Shown: positions 1 through 9,193 of the stretch, one piece after another | Numbering within the stretch: position 1 is the stretch's first letter | Layout: each line of letters begins with the position of its first letter | DNA from: Haloplasmataceae bacterium | Lineage (GTDB): Bacteria; Bacillota_I; Bacilli_A; Haloplasmatales; Haloplasmataceae | DNA: 64,000 nucleotides | Direction of reading: 5' to 3' | Assembly: GCA_029240795.1 (NCBI GenBank) | Contig: JARDZP010000003.1 | Coordinates: forward strand, 1 to 64,000 | Translations under genes and position numbers: made by a program | Notes under the pieces: model-generated | What the model was told of the DNA's origin: nothing | Databases searched by the model: none | What the model saw: only the letters and a program-made list of their open reading frames with translations

Positions 1-207
1 CTTGAAATCTGAGATGTATTATCTCAATGAATTTCATAGTATCGAAGAATTAGAAAAAGCAATTGATGAATATATAGATTTTTACAATAATAAAAGAATT
101 CAAGAAAAATTAAAAGACTTGACTCCGATTGAATATCGAAATCAAGCCTTATTAGCAAGCTAAAAGTTTTATTTATTTTCACTGTCTACTTGACAGGAGT
201 CAGTTCA
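1..207 (+). mobile_element. Right end of an IS3-type insertion sequence
   Basis: The transposase fragment is followed by a terminal sequence at about 180-207 (CTGTCTACTTGACAGGAGTC then AGTTCA). Its reverse complement starts TGAACTGACTCC, the form typical of IS3-group inverted repeats. The exact boundary and any target duplication cannot be fixed because the left end is missing. The next gene (290-1453, minus strand) points toward the element and appears intact. Confidence 0.75.
2..163 (+). CDS. IS3-family transposase (OrfB), C-terminal fragment cut by window edge
   Basis: An open frame runs in from the left edge and ends at TAA 161-163, leaving about 53 residues. It reads as the end of an IS3-family DDE integrase core: the segment YIDFYNNKRIQEKLKDLTP followed by IEYRNQ is the usual C-terminal signature of IS150/IS3-group OrfB. 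The catalytic residues would lie to the left, outside the window, so activity cannot be judged. The element's inverted repeat follows 40 bases downstream. Confidence 0.85.
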   Translation: MKSEMYYLNEFHSIEELEKAIDEYIDFYNNKRIQEKLKDLTPIEYRNQALLAS

Positions 208-289
208 TATTGACAGCCATTATTATTGTCATGATAACCAGCGAAAATAAATTATAAATTAAAGTTATAAAAAGGTAAAGAATTTCTCT

Positions 290-1453
290 TTACCTTTTAA
301 CATTTAGACTAAGCATTTTTGGAAGTGACAGATTTAAATTAAATTCTTTACTTAACTGTAAATACTTTTGATATTCTGCTTCGTTTAGATTTGCATCAGT
401 AGTTCTTATTGCTCGTATCAAGATATTTTTTGGCGTATGCTCCATATCAATAAATTCAACCACGTTTACTTTATAGCCATAACATTCTAATAAATTAGCT
501 CTTAAACTATCGGTAATTAAAGTCGCAAATTTTTCTTTGATTATGCCGTACTTCAAGAAATTTGACATCGTTTCATTTTGAATTTGTTCATAGGCTTCAT
601 GGTGACAACAAGGTACAGCAAGAATTACTTTCGCATTCCAATTAATTGCTTTTGCGAGCGCCGCGTCTGTAGCGGTATTACATGCATGTAAAGAAACAAC
701 CATGTCGATTTCTTTGTCTGTTGTATATTTACCTATATCGCCTACTTGAAAATGTAAGTTATCAAAATGTAAATTTTTAGCTAGTTTGTTACAGAATTCA
801 ATGACATCAGTTTTTAAATCTAAACCAACAATTTCGACATTTTTATTTAAAATTTCTTTAAAGTAATGATACATCGCGAATGTTAAATAAGATTTACCAC
901 AGCCGAAATCAATTATTCGAATGACACTCTTTTCCTCAAGTGTGGGTATGATATCTTGAATGAACTCTAAATAACGATTGATTTGTTTATATTTATCATA
1001 TTTTGTGGGTTTAATATTTTCGCTAGTATCCATAATTCCAAGTTCTTTTAAAAAGATATTTGACTGATCTGTTCCTAAGATATAATTCTTAGTCCGATTA
1101 TGACTGATATCTTTAGATTTACTTTTAGATGGATTGTTGGCTTTAATATTCACTTCTCCATTTTTACTTAAGAGGATATGATAATCATGTTGTTCTGTAT
1201 AGAGTTGAATTTGTTTATATTGTGAAACATTTTCATTTAAAAAGTGATCCACATCTTCTATTAATACATTAGCATGATATTCCTTATTATCCTTCTGCAT
1301 AGAAAATTGAATATATTTGATATCCTTTATTTCTACAAGTTTCGCAGTAATTTTATGATATGTATTTATTTTAACTCTTGGATTACTAAAAACACATAAA
1401 ATAAACTCATTATTTTTAATTGATTCTTTAAATATTTTAATTATTTCTTCCAT
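290..1453 (-). CDS. SAM-dependent methyltransferase (Methyltransf_32-like)
   Basis: 387 aa. The C-terminal half is a class I SAM-dependent methyltransferase. Motif I is DFGCGKSYL (residues 182-190), an acidic residue follows in VGLDL, and SLHACNTATDAAL and VPCCHHE come later. That combination matches the Methyltransf_32 family (GSTCD-like and METTL25-like proteins, and many Firmicute homologues). The N-terminal 150 residues form a separate region without a motif I recognise. The start is supported by AGGTG seven bases upstream. The substrate is unknown; RNA or protein are both possible. Confidence 0.8.
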   Translation of the reverse strand: MEEIIKIFKESIKNNEFILCVFSNPRVKINTYHKITAKLVEIKDIKYIQFSMQKDNKEYHANVLIEDVDHFLNENVSQYKQIQLYTEQHDYHILLSKNGEVNIKANNPSKSKSKDISHNRTKNYILGTDQSNIFLKELGIMDTSENIKPTKYDKYKQINRYLEFIQDIIPTLEEKSVIRIIDFGCGKSYLTFAMYHYFKEILNKNVEIVGLDLKTDVIEFCNKLAKNLHFDNLHFQVGDIGKYTTDKEIDMVVSLHACNTATDAALAKAINWNAKVILAVPCCHHEAYEQIQNETMSNFLKYGIIKEKFATLITDSLRANLLECYGYKVNVVEFIDMEHTPKNILIRAIRTTDANLNEAEYQKYLQLSKEFNLNLSLPKMLSLNVKR

Positions 1454-1625
1454 AGTTCACCTTTTGATTAATATTAACTATTATATCTTACCTTTGTTAT
1501 TACTTATTATCAACAAATATTATAAAATAATGAAATTATTACATAAAGATACAAATATTAATTACATTTATTACCAATTATATTATAATGTATATAATAA
1601 ATGTTTTTGAAAGTAAGGTGGTAAA

Positions 1626-2555
1626 ATGAAAATTTATAAAAACAATAATTCCAAAATTGATGAAATCCAAACTTTTGAGCGAAATAGTTGGATTAATTTA
1701 ATTAATCCAACTAATGAAGAAATCGCATTAATTTCAACAAATTTTAATATTAATATAGATGACATATTTTCTGTTCTTGATGAAGAAGAAAAAGCAAGAG
1801 TAGAAAAATCGAGTACCTATACACTTATAATATTTGATACACCAATCTATGATTTGCAACACTTCATGTATACTTCTTTACCAATAGCTATTTTTTATAT
1901 AGAAAATAAGGATGTTTTAATAACTGTATCATTAATAGAAAATGAGTTAATTAAAATATTTGAATCAAATACGATTAAAGATTTTAACATCAATAAGAAA
2001 AGTCGCTTTTTATATACTATATTAATAAAAAATACGGGTTTATTTTTGACTTCACTACAAAATATTAATAAAAAGTTACTTGAAACAGAAAGTGAATTAA
2101 AAGATCAATTATCTAATGAGGGATTAATAAAATTAACACAACTAGATAAGTCACTCGTATATTTGACAACATCGCTGAAGGCTAACAAAATAGTTCTCGA
2201 AAAGATTATTCGACAAGATATAATAAAGCAATATGAAGAAGATAAAAATCTATTAGAAGATCTTATTATTGAGAATGAACAGGCATTAGAAATGAGTGAT
2301 GTTTATAGTAATATTTTACAACGAACAAGTACTTTATTTTCTTCAATTATTTCAAATAATTTAAATATAGTGATGAAACGATTATCTATCATTATGGCAA
2401 TACTAACAATTCCAACCATGATCTTTTCTTTTTATGGGATGAATGTTATATTACCATTTCAAGAAAAACAGCTAGCTACATTATTTATTCTCTTATTTGC
2501 GATTAGTATCACTATTTTAGCGAGTTATTTATTATTAAAAAGAAGAAAGTTTTAG
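1626..2555 (+). CDS. corA: CorA-type magnesium/divalent metal transporter
   Basis: 309 aa, close to the usual CorA length. It has a long cytoplasmic N-terminal part with coiled-coil-like helices and two C-terminal membrane helices (about 250-270 and 284-303). The diagnostic YGMN motif is at residues 270-273, immediately after the first helix. A strong AAGGTGG ribosome site precedes ATG. CorA proteins assemble as pentameric channels for Mg2+, sometimes Co2+ or Ni2+. The next gene starts 36 bases downstream and may be cotranscribed. Confidence 0.92.
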   Translation: MKIYKNNNSKIDEIQTFERNSWINLINPTNEEIALISTNFNINIDDIFSVLDEEEKARVEKSSTYTLIIFDTPIYDLQHFMYTSLPIAIFYIENKDVLITVSLIENELIKIFESNTIKDFNINKKSRFLYTILIKNTGLFLTSLQNINKKLLETESELKDQLSNEGLIKLTQLDKSLVYLTTSLKANKIVLEKIIRQDIIKQYEEDKNLLEDLIIENEQALEMSDVYSNILQRTSTLFSSIISNNLNIVMKRLSIIMAILTIPTMIFSFYGMNVILPFQEKQLATLFILLFAISITILASYLLLKRRKF

Positions 2556-2591
2556 TATATAATTTTATACTTATATGGAGGGGATTGGTCT

Positions 2592-3101
2592 ATGGTAAAG
2601 TTTAGTTATACTATAACGAGTGAAGATTATTATAAATTTAATAATTGGTTTGTTTTTGAAAAAACAAATATGCGTAAAGCATATAATATTTTTTTACCAA
2701 TTATTTATCTTTGTGCAATATATCTCGCTATATTCTATGAAATTAATTGGATCACTGTATCAATGGCTATAATACTAACATTAATTCGATTTTTATTACC
2801 ACTTTTAACAAAATTTACAGCGGAAAAAAATTATTATGCTAATAAGGCAATTCAACTAGAAACAGAATATATTATTAATAGTGAAAATATTTCATCAAAA
2901 AATGAAACAGCAACGTTTGAACTAAAATGGGAAGATGTTTATAGTGCTTTTGAAAATGATGAGTATACCTTTATCTTTAATGCACCAAATTCAGCTATTA
3001 TAATACCAAAGAGTGAAATCAATTATGAGGAAAATCTATATATAAAACAACTAATAATAGAAAAATTACCTGAAAAGAAAAGAAAAAGAATTAAAATATA
3101 A
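2592..3101 (+). CDS. YcxB-like membrane protein
   Basis: 169 aa. The N-terminus is short and polar, followed by two hydrophobic helices (about 33-50 and 54-75). The soluble C-terminal part is of the YcxB-like type: ELKWEDVYSAFENDEYTFIF, then IIIPKSE. The family has no established function. GGAGGGG precedes ATG. A second protein of the same plan lies at 11009-11545 on the other strand. It follows corA closely, but no functional link is evident. Confidence 0.6.
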   Translation: MVKFSYTITSEDYYKFNNWFVFEKTNMRKAYNIFLPIIYLCAIYLAIFYEINWITVSMAIILTLIRFLLPLLTKFTAEKNYYANKAIQLETEYIINSENISSKNETATFELKWEDVYSAFENDEYTFIFNAPNSAIIIPKSEINYEENLYIKQLIIEKLPEKKRKRIKI

Positions 3102-3117
3102 AAATTTTAGAGAGCTT

Positions 3118-3633
3118 ATGAAGAAATATATAGATGGGTTAAGTTTTTTTGAGTTTATCTTATTTATTTTATTATCTTTATTCATTGGAATATATATAAT
3201 ATTATTTACTTAATTTGCAAAGACAAGTCAAGACTTTAAGTATACCTATGTAAAGGAACCAGATATAACTAATATTACTATTATTGGAACATGTTTGGTT
3301 ATAATTTTTTCGTTTCTATTAGCTGTTTATGATCCATTTATAATTAATTTTAACAACTCATTTAACAATTGACTTAATCATTTTAAATCTTTAAAAGGGA
3401 TAGAAAATTTAGATAAGTTGCAAGTATTATACATATTAAACAGTGGAATTGATGACTTTAGTCAAATCGCAGAAGTAGATTCCCTACTATATTTACACAT
3501 CGTAAATTCAAAAATAAATGATCTAAATAATATAGAAAAGTTTACTAATATTACACAATTAAAAATAGTTAACGTTAATGATCGTCAAATGATTAATGTT
3601 GATTTTATTAGTGATACAAGTTCAAATCGATAA
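3118..3633 (+). pseudogene. Decayed leucine-rich-repeat membrane protein, two in-frame stops
   Basis: One frame from ATG 3118 to TAA 3631-3633 reads as a coherent protein apart from TAA at 3211-3213 and TGA at 3370-3372; no frameshift is needed. The first block is MKKYIDGLSFFEFILFILLS, a membrane helix. The second block carries another helix (IIGTCLVIIFSFLLAVY). The third is leucine-rich-repeat-like with a 22-residue rhythm (LKGIENLDKLQVLYI, then IDDFSQIAEVDSLLYLHI, then INDLNNIEKFTNITQLKI). The repeats are of internalin type. Only the last block, readable from TTG 3418, could still be translated on its own. Both losses are point nonsense changes. Confidence 0.75.
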
Positions 3634-3693
3634 ACAGGATCAAGAAAATAATGGTTAAGAAATAATATTGATTTTGTTTAATTACAAAACAAA

Positions 3694-3736
3694 AGAGGCT
3701 GTAACGAATTAATTTATTAATGAGGTTACAGCCTCT
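3694..3736. terminator. Bidirectional rho-independent terminator
   Basis: AGAGGCTGTAAC at 3694-3705 pairs with GTTACAGCCTCT at 3725-3736, with T-runs on both strands. It separates the decayed LRR gene from the minus-strand MFS gene and can serve both. Confidence 0.85.
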
Positions 3737-3740
3737 TTTT

Positions 3741-4922
3741 CTATACAATTAAATTACTTTCTTTTTTAAATGTTTTATTGATTATTAATAATGTAAATAA
3801 TGATATTAAAACATAAAATGTATTCAGACGGTATCCCCATTCGGGACCAATATATTCATTAATTAAACCAGTACCAAGTTGCATCATTCCATTTATTATT
3901 CCAGAAATGACAATAATAACACTTGAAGCAATTGGGGTATTTATACCAAAAACTTTAATCGCATAACTCATTACCGTAGGCCATAAGATTGCGATAAATA
4001 AACCTGTTGAAGATAATACCCACATTCCATTTTTACCAATACTAAATCCTATAATATATAAGATTAAGATCAGTATTAAGGAGATGATAATGGATTTTAA
4101 ATAACCAATCTTTTCAATGCCGAAACCACTAATAAGTCTTGATAGGGTAAAGAAAGTATAAAATATCGAAACGAAAAATGCTCCTAGTGTTAATGGATCA
4201 ATGTTAAAAACATCTCTTAGATAAAATGCACCCCAATTGGCTGCACCAAATTCAATGACTTCCATAAATCCTAAAGCTAGTGAAAATAACCAAACATATT
4301 TATTTTGTAATGCCATTTTTATTGTAAGAGAGGGCAATTCATTCGTTTCATCATGAGTTACTTTAAATTTTGATGTTAGAATAATAAACAAAACGATAAT
4401 GATTGGTATTAATGTGAACATATATATATCTTTAAAACTATAACTTAAATTTTCAGAAAGGTGACCCGCGTAGATAGGTCCAATAATTGCACCTAATCCA
4501 TAGAAGCCGTGCATTAAGCTCATAAACAGGGCACTTTTAGAGGTAAAAATGGAAGTTGCTAGCGCATTGTTACCAATTTCAAAGAATCCAAATCCCATCC
4601 AAAGAATAGCTAAGGCCAATGTTACTATGATAAAATTTGGAGCTAATAAAATGGCAAGACATCCTAAAAATAAGCATATATAGCCAAAGATGATGGAAAT
4701 TTTAATACCCAATTTTTGAATTGAAAATGTAGCAACAATACAGAAAAATACATAACCAAACCACGAAAAGGAAACAAGAACACCTTGTGCATCATATGTA
4801 ACATTAAATGTATCTTTTATTAGTGGAAAGGTAACACCTTTTATATTTTCAATTAAACCAAATATAATCATCGTAGCATAAACGATAATTAATAATACTG
4901 TAATATTCTTTCTTGCTGACAT
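3741..4922 (-). CDS. MFS transporter (sugar/fucose-permease-like group)
   Basis: About 393 aa with 12 predicted membrane helices, of the major facilitator superfamily. The N-terminal half (GLIENIKGVTFPLIKDTFN, FGFFEIGNNALATS, MHGFYGLGAIIGPIYAG) resembles the FHS/sugar-permease branch of MFS. The start is placed at ATG 4922, because GGAGG lies just upstream of it (4927-4931); a longer frame reaches 4949 but lacks a ribosome site. The substrate cannot be read from sequence. It is transcribed alone between two terminators. Confidence 0.8.
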   Translation of the reverse strand: MSARKNITVLLIIVYATMIIFGLIENIKGVTFPLIKDTFNVTYDAQGVLVSFSWFGYVFFCIVATFSIQKLGIKISIIFGYICLFLGCLAILLAPNFIIVTLALAILWMGFGFFEIGNNALATSIFTSKSALFMSLMHGFYGLGAIIGPIYAGHLSENLSYSFKDIYMFTLIPIIIVLFIILTSKFKVTHDETNELPSLTIKMALQNKYVWLFSLALGFMEVIEFGAANWGAFYLRDVFNIDPLTLGAFFVSIFYTFFTLSRLISGFGIEKIGYLKSIIISLILILILYIIGFSIGKNGMWVLSSTGLFIAILWPTVMSYAIKVFGINTPIASSVIIVISGIINGMMQLGTGLINEYIGPEWGYRLNTFYVLISLFTLLIINKTFKKESNLIV

Positions 4923-4988
4923 AATTCCTCCAGGTTTGTTTAAATTCACATCATAATGTTAACAATTATTTATCCTTAAGTCAATAAT

Positions 4989-5012
4989 AAAGAGGTGAAT
5001 ATTCACCTCTTT
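4989..5012. terminator. Terminator hairpin downstream of the VWA lipoprotein gene
   Basis: AAAGAGGTGAAT at 4989-5000 is directly followed by its inverse ATTCACCTCTTT (5001-5012). It lies just past the minus-strand gene ending at 5021. Confidence 0.75.
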
Positions 5013-5020
5013 AATTATGT

Positions 5021-6535
5021 TTAATTATCATCCATACTTATTTCTTTAGCTAACTCAACTAATCTTACAAATTCGTTTCGATAGCCATATTCATCATCAC
5101 CAAGCGAAGCTTTAGCTTGCATTATTACATGATCATAATTTGCGTTTCCCTTATAAGGTGAGTTTCTTAATAACAAAGCAAATTCAGCTACTGAACTAGC
5201 AAATAAAAAGTTAATAGATGGTTCAGTTGTCTTGTCATTTACTTTTACGATGTGTTCTAATAGCTTACTTTGTTCACTAACTGGCTCTTTATATCTTAAT
5301 TTTATTGTCATAAAGTCATCAAAATCAGTGAATGTTTGTTCCTGATATTTTAAATCATCGATGTTATCAATGACTTCATCTGAATCAGTAGGTATTAACT
5401 CGTAAAATGCGGTTACTGTATGTCCGACACCAAATTCTCCAGCGTCTTTTGTATCATCATTAAAATCTTCATTATTTAAAATGCGATTTTCATAACCGAT
5501 TAGTCTGTAACCTTTAACTGTTGCAGGATTAAATTCAACTTGGATTTTAACGTCTTTAGCAATCGTTAATAGGGTAGATCCCATTTCTTCAACTAATACT
5601 TTTTTTGCTTCCATTAAGCTATCGATATAAGAATAATTGCCATTACCTTTATCTGCTAGTGTTTCCATTTTGTTATCTTTTATATTACCAGTTCCAAAAC
5701 CTAAAACACTTAGAAAGATATTGTCATTGCGTTTTTCTTCAATTAAATTTTCTAAATCACTATTACTACTTACACCTACATTAAAATCACCATCAGTAGC
5801 AAGAATGATACGATTGTTTCCATTTTCTTTAAAGTTATCTTCTGCGAGTTTATAAGCTAAATTAATTCCCTTTTCACCAGCCGTTGAACCTCCAGCTTGG
5901 AGGGAATCTAAGGTTCTTATGATTTTTTCCTTATTACTACCAGTTGTAGGCTCTAAAACTACACCGGCAGCTCCGGAATACACAACGATTGAGATTGTAT
6001 CTTCTTCCCGTAAATTATTGACAAGAAGTCTCAATGAGGCTTTTACAAGTTCTAATGATTCATTCATTGAGCCGGATACGTCTAATAAAAGCACCAAGTT
6101 ATTCGCGGGTAGATTTTCAAATTCGATATTTTTTGCCTGAAGCGCTATTTTTGCGAGTAATCTTTTTTCATTCCATGGTGCTACTGCTACCTCTGTTATT
6201 ACATTGAAAGGATCATCAGTAACTGGTTCAGGATAATCATAATTAAAATAATTAATTAATTCTTCAGTTCGTACAGCCCCTTTTTGAGGGAGATAACCAT
6301 CGTTAATCCTCCTTCTCATATTACTATAAGAAGCTGTATCAACGTCAATTGAAAATGTAGATAAGGGCGAAGTTAATACTTCTCTAATGGGGTTATCATC
6401 CAATTCTGCGTATTCTTCAGTGTTTTCTGAATAATAATAATTATAAAAATCTTCATTTCCAACTTGATTAGCCTTACATGCACTTAAAATTATGAATATG
6501 AAAATAGTCAAAGTAAATAATATTTTCTTTTTCAA
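5021..6535 (-). CDS. VWA-domain lipoprotein (YfbK-like)
   Basis: 504 aa. A lipoprotein signal peptide ends in LSAC, with Cys20 as the lipidated residue, so the protein is anchored outside the membrane. An N-terminal VWA-associated region (STFSIDVDTASYSNMRRRIN) leads into a von Willebrand A domain with a complete metal site: DVSGS at 152-156, then GGSTAG and TDGDFNVGV. The C-terminal part (VKGYRLIGYENR, then LLLRNSPYKG) matches the DUF3520-type tail. This architecture is that of the YfbK family. Its partner is unknown and no MoxR ATPase gene is next to it. Confidence 0.85.
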   Translation of the reverse strand: MKKKILFTLTIFIFIILSACKANQVGNEDFYNYYYSENTEEYAELDDNPIREVLTSPLSTFSIDVDTASYSNMRRRINDGYLPQKGAVRTEELINYFNYDYPEPVTDDPFNVITEVAVAPWNEKRLLAKIALQAKNIEFENLPANNLVLLLDVSGSMNESLELVKASLRLLVNNLREEDTISIVVYSGAAGVVLEPTTGSNKEKIIRTLDSLQAGGSTAGEKGINLAYKLAEDNFKENGNNRIILATDGDFNVGVSSNSDLENLIEEKRNDNIFLSVLGFGTGNIKDNKMETLADKGNGNYSYIDSLMEAKKVLVEEMGSTLLTIAKDVKIQVEFNPATVKGYRLIGYENRILNNEDFNDDTKDAGEFGVGHTVTAFYELIPTDSDEVIDNIDDLKYQEQTFTDFDDFMTIKLRYKEPVSEQSKLLEHIVKVNDKTTEPSINFLFASSVAEFALLLRNSPYKGNANYDHVIMQAKASLGDDEYGYRNEFVRLVELAKEISMDDN

Positions 6536-6641
6536 TTTCTCATCCCCTTTTATATATTATATCTAAAATTTAATAAAAGTTGAATACATATATTGTAAAT
6601 ATAAGAAGTTGTTGAAAAGGTTGTTACATTATGTAATAATT

Positions 6642-7589
6642 ATGATGATAGTGAGAGTGAATGAATTGAAAAAAGTTATAAAAGAAAATGAGTTATTAAT
6701 AGTTATCATAATTTCGATGTTATTATGGGGCGGTACTTGGACTTCAGCTAAGATTGTGTCTGATAATACCACTAAAGAAGTAATAGTATTTTGGCGCTTC
6801 TTTGTTACCTTTATCTCATTTTTACCGATTGTTCTATATAAACGAGAATCATTGAAGTTAAACAAATTTTCATTCATACTAGTAATATTAGGAACAGCAT
6901 CGCTTGTTTGTTACAACTTATTGTTCTTTGGTGGATTAAGAGTTGGATTACCTGGTGCAGGAGGAGTAATCGTTACAACTATTAGTCCGATTATTACATT
7001 TTTAATTTCTGCAATTCTATTCAAACAAAAGATTAAAAAGAAAGAGATTGTTGGCTTAATTATTGGTTTAAGTGGCGGTATGATAATCTTAGAAATCTGG
7101 AAAATCATCGCTGGAAGTAAATTTCAAGGTGGAGATTTATATTTCATTTTTGCGGCAATATTTTGGGCATTATTAACTTTAACAAGTCAAAAATCCAAAA
7201 AAAATCTTTCTCCCATTACCTTTAGTTTTTATACTTATGGTTTATCAGCTTTAATCGATTTTATCATCGCAATTCCAAATGGATTATTTACAACCTCTTA
7301 TTTTACACTTGAATTTACACTTAATATTTTATATTTGTCGTTAGGAGCAACCACATTTGCGACTACAGCTTATTTTATCGCTACAACAAAGCTAGGAGCT
7401 AACAAATCAAGTTCATATACGTTCTTAGTACCTACAAGTGCTATATTCTTTAGCTGGATTATCTTAAATGAAGTGCCTAAAATAAATTCAATTATTGGCG
7501 GCATATTTGCATTAATTGCGGTTTATATCATAAATTATAAAACAATAATTAAAGTTAATAAAATAAAGCAAGTTGAAATTGTTGCTTAA
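6642..7589 (+). CDS. EamA/DMT-family transporter
   Basis: About 315 aa with ten predicted membrane helices arranged as two EamA repeats, the drug/metabolite transporter plan. LLWGGTWTSAKI at the N-terminus and the C-terminal ATTFATTAYFIATTKLGANK segment are typical. The start is uncertain: ATG 6642, ATG 6645, GTG 6657 and TTG 6666 are all in frame and none has a strong ribosome site; the frame stays open to 6609. The gene is alone, with a terminator after it. Substrate unknown. Confidence 0.82.
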   Translation: MMIVRVNELKKVIKENELLIVIIISMLLWGGTWTSAKIVSDNTTKEVIVFWRFFVTFISFLPIVLYKRESLKLNKFSFILVILGTASLVCYNLLFFGGLRVGLPGAGGVIVTTISPIITFLISAILFKQKIKKKEIVGLIIGLSGGMIILEIWKIIAGSKFQGGDLYFIFAAIFWALLTLTSQKSKKNLSPITFSFYTYGLSALIDFIIAIPNGLFTTSYFTLEFTLNILYLSLGATTFATTAYFIATTKLGANKSSSYTFLVPTSAIFFSWIILNEVPKINSIIGGIFALIAVYIINYKTIIKVNKIKQVEIVA

Positions 7590-7598
7590 AAGTAAAAT

Positions 7599-7623
7599 GA
7601 ACCAGGTTTTACTAACTTGGTTC
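7599..7623 (+). terminator. Rho-independent terminator
   Basis: GAACCAGGTT at 7599-7608 pairs with AACTTGGTTC at 7614-7623 (one G-T pair), then TTTTATTTTTA. Confidence 0.8.
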
Positions 7624-7677
7624 TTTTATTTTTATATGATATAATAATGGATAGTTATGTGAAGAAGGGTGCATTTT

Positions 7678-9027
7678 ATGTTTAAAAAATATATCGCAGA
7701 TCGAAAATTTTATAATCAATTATTCGTTGTAATATTACCCATTATATTACAATTTTTTATACAAAATTTCGTAAACTTTTTAGATAACATTATGGTTGGT
7801 AAATTAGGATTAGAAGAAATTGAGGCTGTTGCTGTTGCTAATCAATATTATAAACTTTTTTATCCTGCCATTACAGCAATATGTACGGGTGCATCTATTT
7901 TTATGGCTCAATACTTTGGGTCTAAGAAACAAAAAGAATTACAAAAAATATTTGGAATACAGTTAATCTTTCCTATGCTCATCACAATCATTTTTGTAGT
8001 CGTAGGTTTAGTACTCCCTGAAGAAATTATTCGTTACTTTATTGATGATAATGAAGAGGTAGTTAAAATAGGAGTCGAATACCTAAGACTTGCTGTATGG
8101 AGTTATATTCCATTAACTTTATCAACTGCTTTTACTTTTACGCTAAGACCATTAAAAGAAACAAAGATACCTATGTATGCGAGTAGTATTGCGATGCTCA
8201 CTAATTTTATTTTGAACCTATTCTTAATAAATGGTTATTGGATTTTCCCCAAGATGGGGGTTAGTGGAGCCGCAGTCGGAACTATTATAGCGAGAGTATT
8301 TGAATTATTATTTTTTATCATTATGTTTATTAAAAAAGACTTCTTATTTAAAACAAATATTTTTAAATACTTTATTATCGATTTTAAAATTCTTAAAGAT
8401 GTCTTTAAAAAAGTTATCCCATTATTTATTAATGAAGTTAGTTTTTCAGTAGCTCTAGTATATATCTTCGCAATTTATAGTGATTTTGGATCGGTCGCTG
8501 TCATAAATATTGCTGACGCTATAAGTCAGGTTATCTTTATTCTTGCTAGTGGATTAGGAACTGCGACAAGTATTTTAGTAGGATATAAATTAGGAAATAA
8601 TGAACTAGAAGAAGCTGAAAAAAATGCTGATTATCTCCTAGGCTATTCTGTCATGTCAGGAATATTAATTATGTTTATGGTTAGTATTTGTGCGTTTATA
8701 GTTCCACCATTTTACAATGTAGATAGCGAAATTAGAAGATTAACAACCTATGCGATTTTAATTCAAGGTTTTACTGCACCAATCTTAATGCTTACGAGAA
8801 TTCCATTCTTCGTACTTAGAAGTGGTGGAAGAGTTATTGAAATATTATTCTTAGATAATGTCTTTATGTGGATTGTAAAGGTTCCAGTAGCGATCTTTTT
8901 TGGGTATGTTTTAAAATCCAATATTATCATCATTTTTCTCGCAGTTGAATTAACTCGTTTTTTAAATGCGATCATTAGTATGTATTTTTACAGACAAAAG
9001 AAATGGTTAAGGAATTTGACTAAATAA
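7678..9027 (+). CDS. MATE-family multidrug/metabolite exporter
   Basis: 449 aa with 12 predicted membrane helices. The N-terminal half has the MATE signature regions NFVNFLDNIMVGKLGLEEIE and GASIFMAQYFGSKK; the second half repeats the plan with GLGTATSILVGYKLGNN. MATE carriers export organic cations or metabolites using Na+ or H+ gradients. ATG 7678 is chosen over GTG 7669, because GAAGAAGGG ends at 7669 with good spacing to 7678. It is a single-gene unit closed by a terminator. A second MATE gene is at 23837. Confidence 0.88.
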   Translation: MFKKYIADRKFYNQLFVVILPIILQFFIQNFVNFLDNIMVGKLGLEEIEAVAVANQYYKLFYPAITAICTGASIFMAQYFGSKKQKELQKIFGIQLIFPMLITIIFVVVGLVLPEEIIRYFIDDNEEVVKIGVEYLRLAVWSYIPLTLSTAFTFTLRPLKETKIPMYASSIAMLTNFILNLFLINGYWIFPKMGVSGAAVGTIIARVFELLFFIIMFIKKDFLFKTNIFKYFIIDFKILKDVFKKVIPLFINEVSFSVALVYIFAIYSDFGSVAVINIADAISQVIFILASGLGTATSILVGYKLGNNELEEAEKNADYLLGYSVMSGILIMFMVSICAFIVPPFYNVDSEIRRLTTYAILIQGFTAPILMLTRIPFFVLRSGGRVIEILFLDNVFMWIVKVPVAIFFGYVLKSNIIIIFLAVELTRFLNAIISMYFYRQKKWLRNLTK

Positions 9028-9033
9028 AAGGCA

Positions 9034-9061
9034 AAAGACCTTCAACTTTTTGAAGGTCTTT
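9034..9061 (+). terminator. Rho-independent terminator
   Basis: AAAGACCTTCA (9034-9044) pairs with TGAAGGTCTTT (9051-9061), followed by more T. Confidence 0.85.
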
Positions 9062-9193
9062 TTATGAAATGCATATTCATTTTAATCAAGTAAAATAGAA
9101 TTTTTGAGATTATTATAGAGGCTCATTAAATATATATGATAAGATATAAATAATAATATAAAAATGTTAGAAAAATATTAATTAGGTGAGATT

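Noticed and set aside
3211-3372. Reading TGA as tryptophan (Mycoplasma code) to rescue the LRR gene
   Set aside because: The other interruption is TAA, and TGA acts as the normal stop of coiA and sua5.
5637-6140. Two plus-strand frames inside the VWA lipoprotein gene
   Set aside because: Both are antisense to a well supported coding gene, with no ribosome sites and no recognisable content.
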